Shown here: positions 5,240 to 6,377 of the stretch, one piece after another | Position numbering within the stretch: position 1 is the stretch's first letter | Layout: every line of letters begins with the position of its first letter | Source of the DNA: an uncultured Granulicatella sp. | Lineage (GTDB): Bacteria > Bacillota > Bacilli > Lactobacillales > Aerococcaceae | DNA: 6,377 bases | Direction: 5' to 3' | Assembly: GCA_947254045.1 (NCBI GenBank) | Contig: CAMYBO010000078.1 | Span: forward strand, 1 to 6,377 | Notes under the pieces: generated by a model | The model's input: only the letters and a program-made list of their open reading frames with translations | What the model was told of the DNA's origin: nothing | Databases searched by the model: none | Made by a program: the position numbers and the translations under genes

Positions 5240-6377
5240 ATGCAAACAGTTAGAGAGTGGATCTTAGATCGAATGAAATATAAACGAAAATATGGATTAG
5301 ATAGAATGAGAGCATTAATGTCTCTTCTTGGAAATCCTCAGGAAGATTATCCGATTATTCATGTGACAGGAACAAATGGAAAAGGTTCAACGATTGCGAT
5401 GTTATCGTCCTTATTTGTTCATCACGGGCAGAAGGTAGGAGCATTTGTTTCCCCTCATTTAATCGATTATACGGATCGATTTCTAATCAGTGGTGAAGCA
5501 ATGTCGGACGAAGACTTTGAAATCGTTGGGAATCTCGTTCAACAAGCAGAAGCAAAATTGATAGACGAATACGAACCATTAAGTTTCTTTGAAATTATGA
5601 CGGCTATGGCGTTAGTATATTTCTCTAGAAAAAAAGTGGAAGTTGCTTTATTAGAAGTAGGAATTGGTGGATTATTAGATACAACCAATATTGTCCATTC
5701 AACGATGAGTGTGATTACATCGATTGGAATGGATCATGAAGAAATATTAGGAAATACTATCGAAGAAATTGCCATTCAAAAAACGGGGATTTTCAAACAA
5801 AACCAAGCAGTCGTATTAGGAAATTTACCAACAGAAGCTTTGAAAGTGGCAGAAGTGGTTGGAAAAGCTTATAACTGTGACTTAAATGCGTTCGAACGAG
5901 AATTTAAAATCGAACTGTATGAAGAAGGGTTTATTTTTACAAATGCAGATACTCAAATTCACATTCCTTATTTGAATTTAAAAGGGAAGTATCAATTAGA
6001 AAATGCTGCAGTAGCGTTGGAATGCTTTTTACGGTTTGAAAAGAATTTCCAACTTCCAATGAATCCCTCTGCCATTCAAGAAAGTTTTCAAACGGTCACT
6101 TGGCCAGGAAGAATGGAAGTTGTACAGCAAAGTCCTAAAGTGATATTAGATGGAGCGCATAATGTTCATGCCTTAAAACGATTTGTTGAAACGGTGAAGC
6201 AATATGGAGAAGATGGATCTCAACAGACGATTTTATTTTCTGCTTTAAAAAGAAAACACTATAAAGAAATGGTTGATTATTTACGAAAAGAGTTACCGAA
6301 AGCTCGGTTAGTAGTAACAACATTTGATTATGTAGGAGCCATTGAAAAAAAAGATTATCCTTCGAGTGAGGTTGAAT
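5240..6377 (+). CDS. folC: Folylpolyglutamate synthase / dihydrofolate synthase FolC (3' end outside window)
   Basis: FolC adds glutamate to dihydropteroate and/or to reduced folates with ATP, making and retaining folate cofactors in the cytoplasm. The 379 residues visible contain the Mur-ligase-type ATPase: P-loop GTNGKGST (44-51), VSPHLIDY (70-77), EVGIGG (139-144), MDHEEILG with H166 as probable metal ligand, QKTGIFK with K181 at the carbamylated-lysine position, NAA in the middle domain and DGAHN (304-308) in the C-terminal domain. Usual length is about 430 aa, so roughly 50 residues lie beyond the window. The start is uncertain: ATG 5240 gives the best family N-terminus, with AGAAGGGG ending 4 nt before it. 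In-frame ATG 5213 has GAGGG 7 nt upstream and would add 9 residues. Motif differences from the usual pattern are GGLLDTTN for GGRLDATN and DGAHNV for DGAHNP. Arginine is often AGA, CGA or CGG, unlike valS, implying lower expression. The valS-folC order is common in Bacilli. Confidence 0.94.
   Translation, partial: MQTVREWILDRMKYKRKYGLDRMRALMSLLGNPQEDYPIIHVTGTNGKGSTIAMLSSLFVHHGQKVGAFVSPHLIDYTDRFLISGEAMSDEDFEIVGNLVQQAEAKLIDEYEPLSFFEIMTAMALVYFSRKKVEVALLEVGIGGLLDTTNIVHSTMSVITSIGMDHEEILGNTIEEIAIQKTGIFKQNQAVVLGNLPTEALKVAEVVGKAYNCDLNAFEREFKIELYEEGFIFTNADTQIHIPYLNLKGKYQLENAAVALECFLRFEKNFQLPMNPSAIQESFQTVTWPGRMEVVQQSPKVILDGAHNVHALKRFVETVKQYGEDGSQQTILFSALKRKHYKEMVDYLRKELPKARLVVTTFDYVGAIEKKDYPSSEVE

Noticed and set aside
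6135..6323. Minus-strand open frame inside folC
   Set aside because: It is antisense to the conserved DGAHN domain of FolC and has no independent signals.

Overview
The window is AT-rich, low-GC Gram-positive (Firmicutes) DNA. Gene content, a T-box riboswitch in front of valS and the valS-folC order all point to Bacilli. A lactic-acid-bacteria relative (Lactobacillales, perhaps Carnobacteriaceae-like) is my best guess, but the sequence alone does not settle the genus. Bases 1-30 are not genomic: they are a Nextera/Tn5 library adapter ending in the 19-bp mosaic end. The window therefore starts at an untrimmed contig edge of a draft or metagenomic assembly.

Layout, all on the + strand: (1) 32-415, the 3' part of an unrecognised, probably helical protein whose true start is lost at the contig edge. 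(2) 416-539, an intergenic region with three phased TGT(A/C)A(A/T) half-sites, resembling WalR/VicR half-sites, directly upstream of an extended -10 promoter and a long Shine-Dalgarno. (3) ftsE (540-1226) and ftsX (1216-2103), overlapping by 11 bp and encoding the FtsEX ABC-type complex that controls peptidoglycan hydrolases at division. (4) 2104-2443, a promoter and a complete T-box leader (Stem I with a GUA valine specifier, Stem III, antiterminator with UGGU, terminator). (5) valS (2444-5089), valyl-tRNA synthetase, 881 aa. (6) 5090-5239, a small hairpin followed by a strong intrinsic terminator. (7) folC (5240 to the window end), folylpolyglutamate/dihydrofolate synthase, cut off before its C-terminus.

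There are at least two transcription units: ftsEX from its own promoter, and valS from a promoter whose transcripts are gated by uncharged tRNA-Val. folC follows valS, but a terminator separates them, so it needs read-through or its own promoter. ftsEX and valS/folC are housekeeping genes (cell-wall remodelling, translation, one-carbon metabolism). I found no convincing undescribed system. The points most worth checking are the adapter artefact, the WalR-like repeat array in front of ftsEX, the absence of prfB upstream of ftsE, and the FolC motif substitutions.
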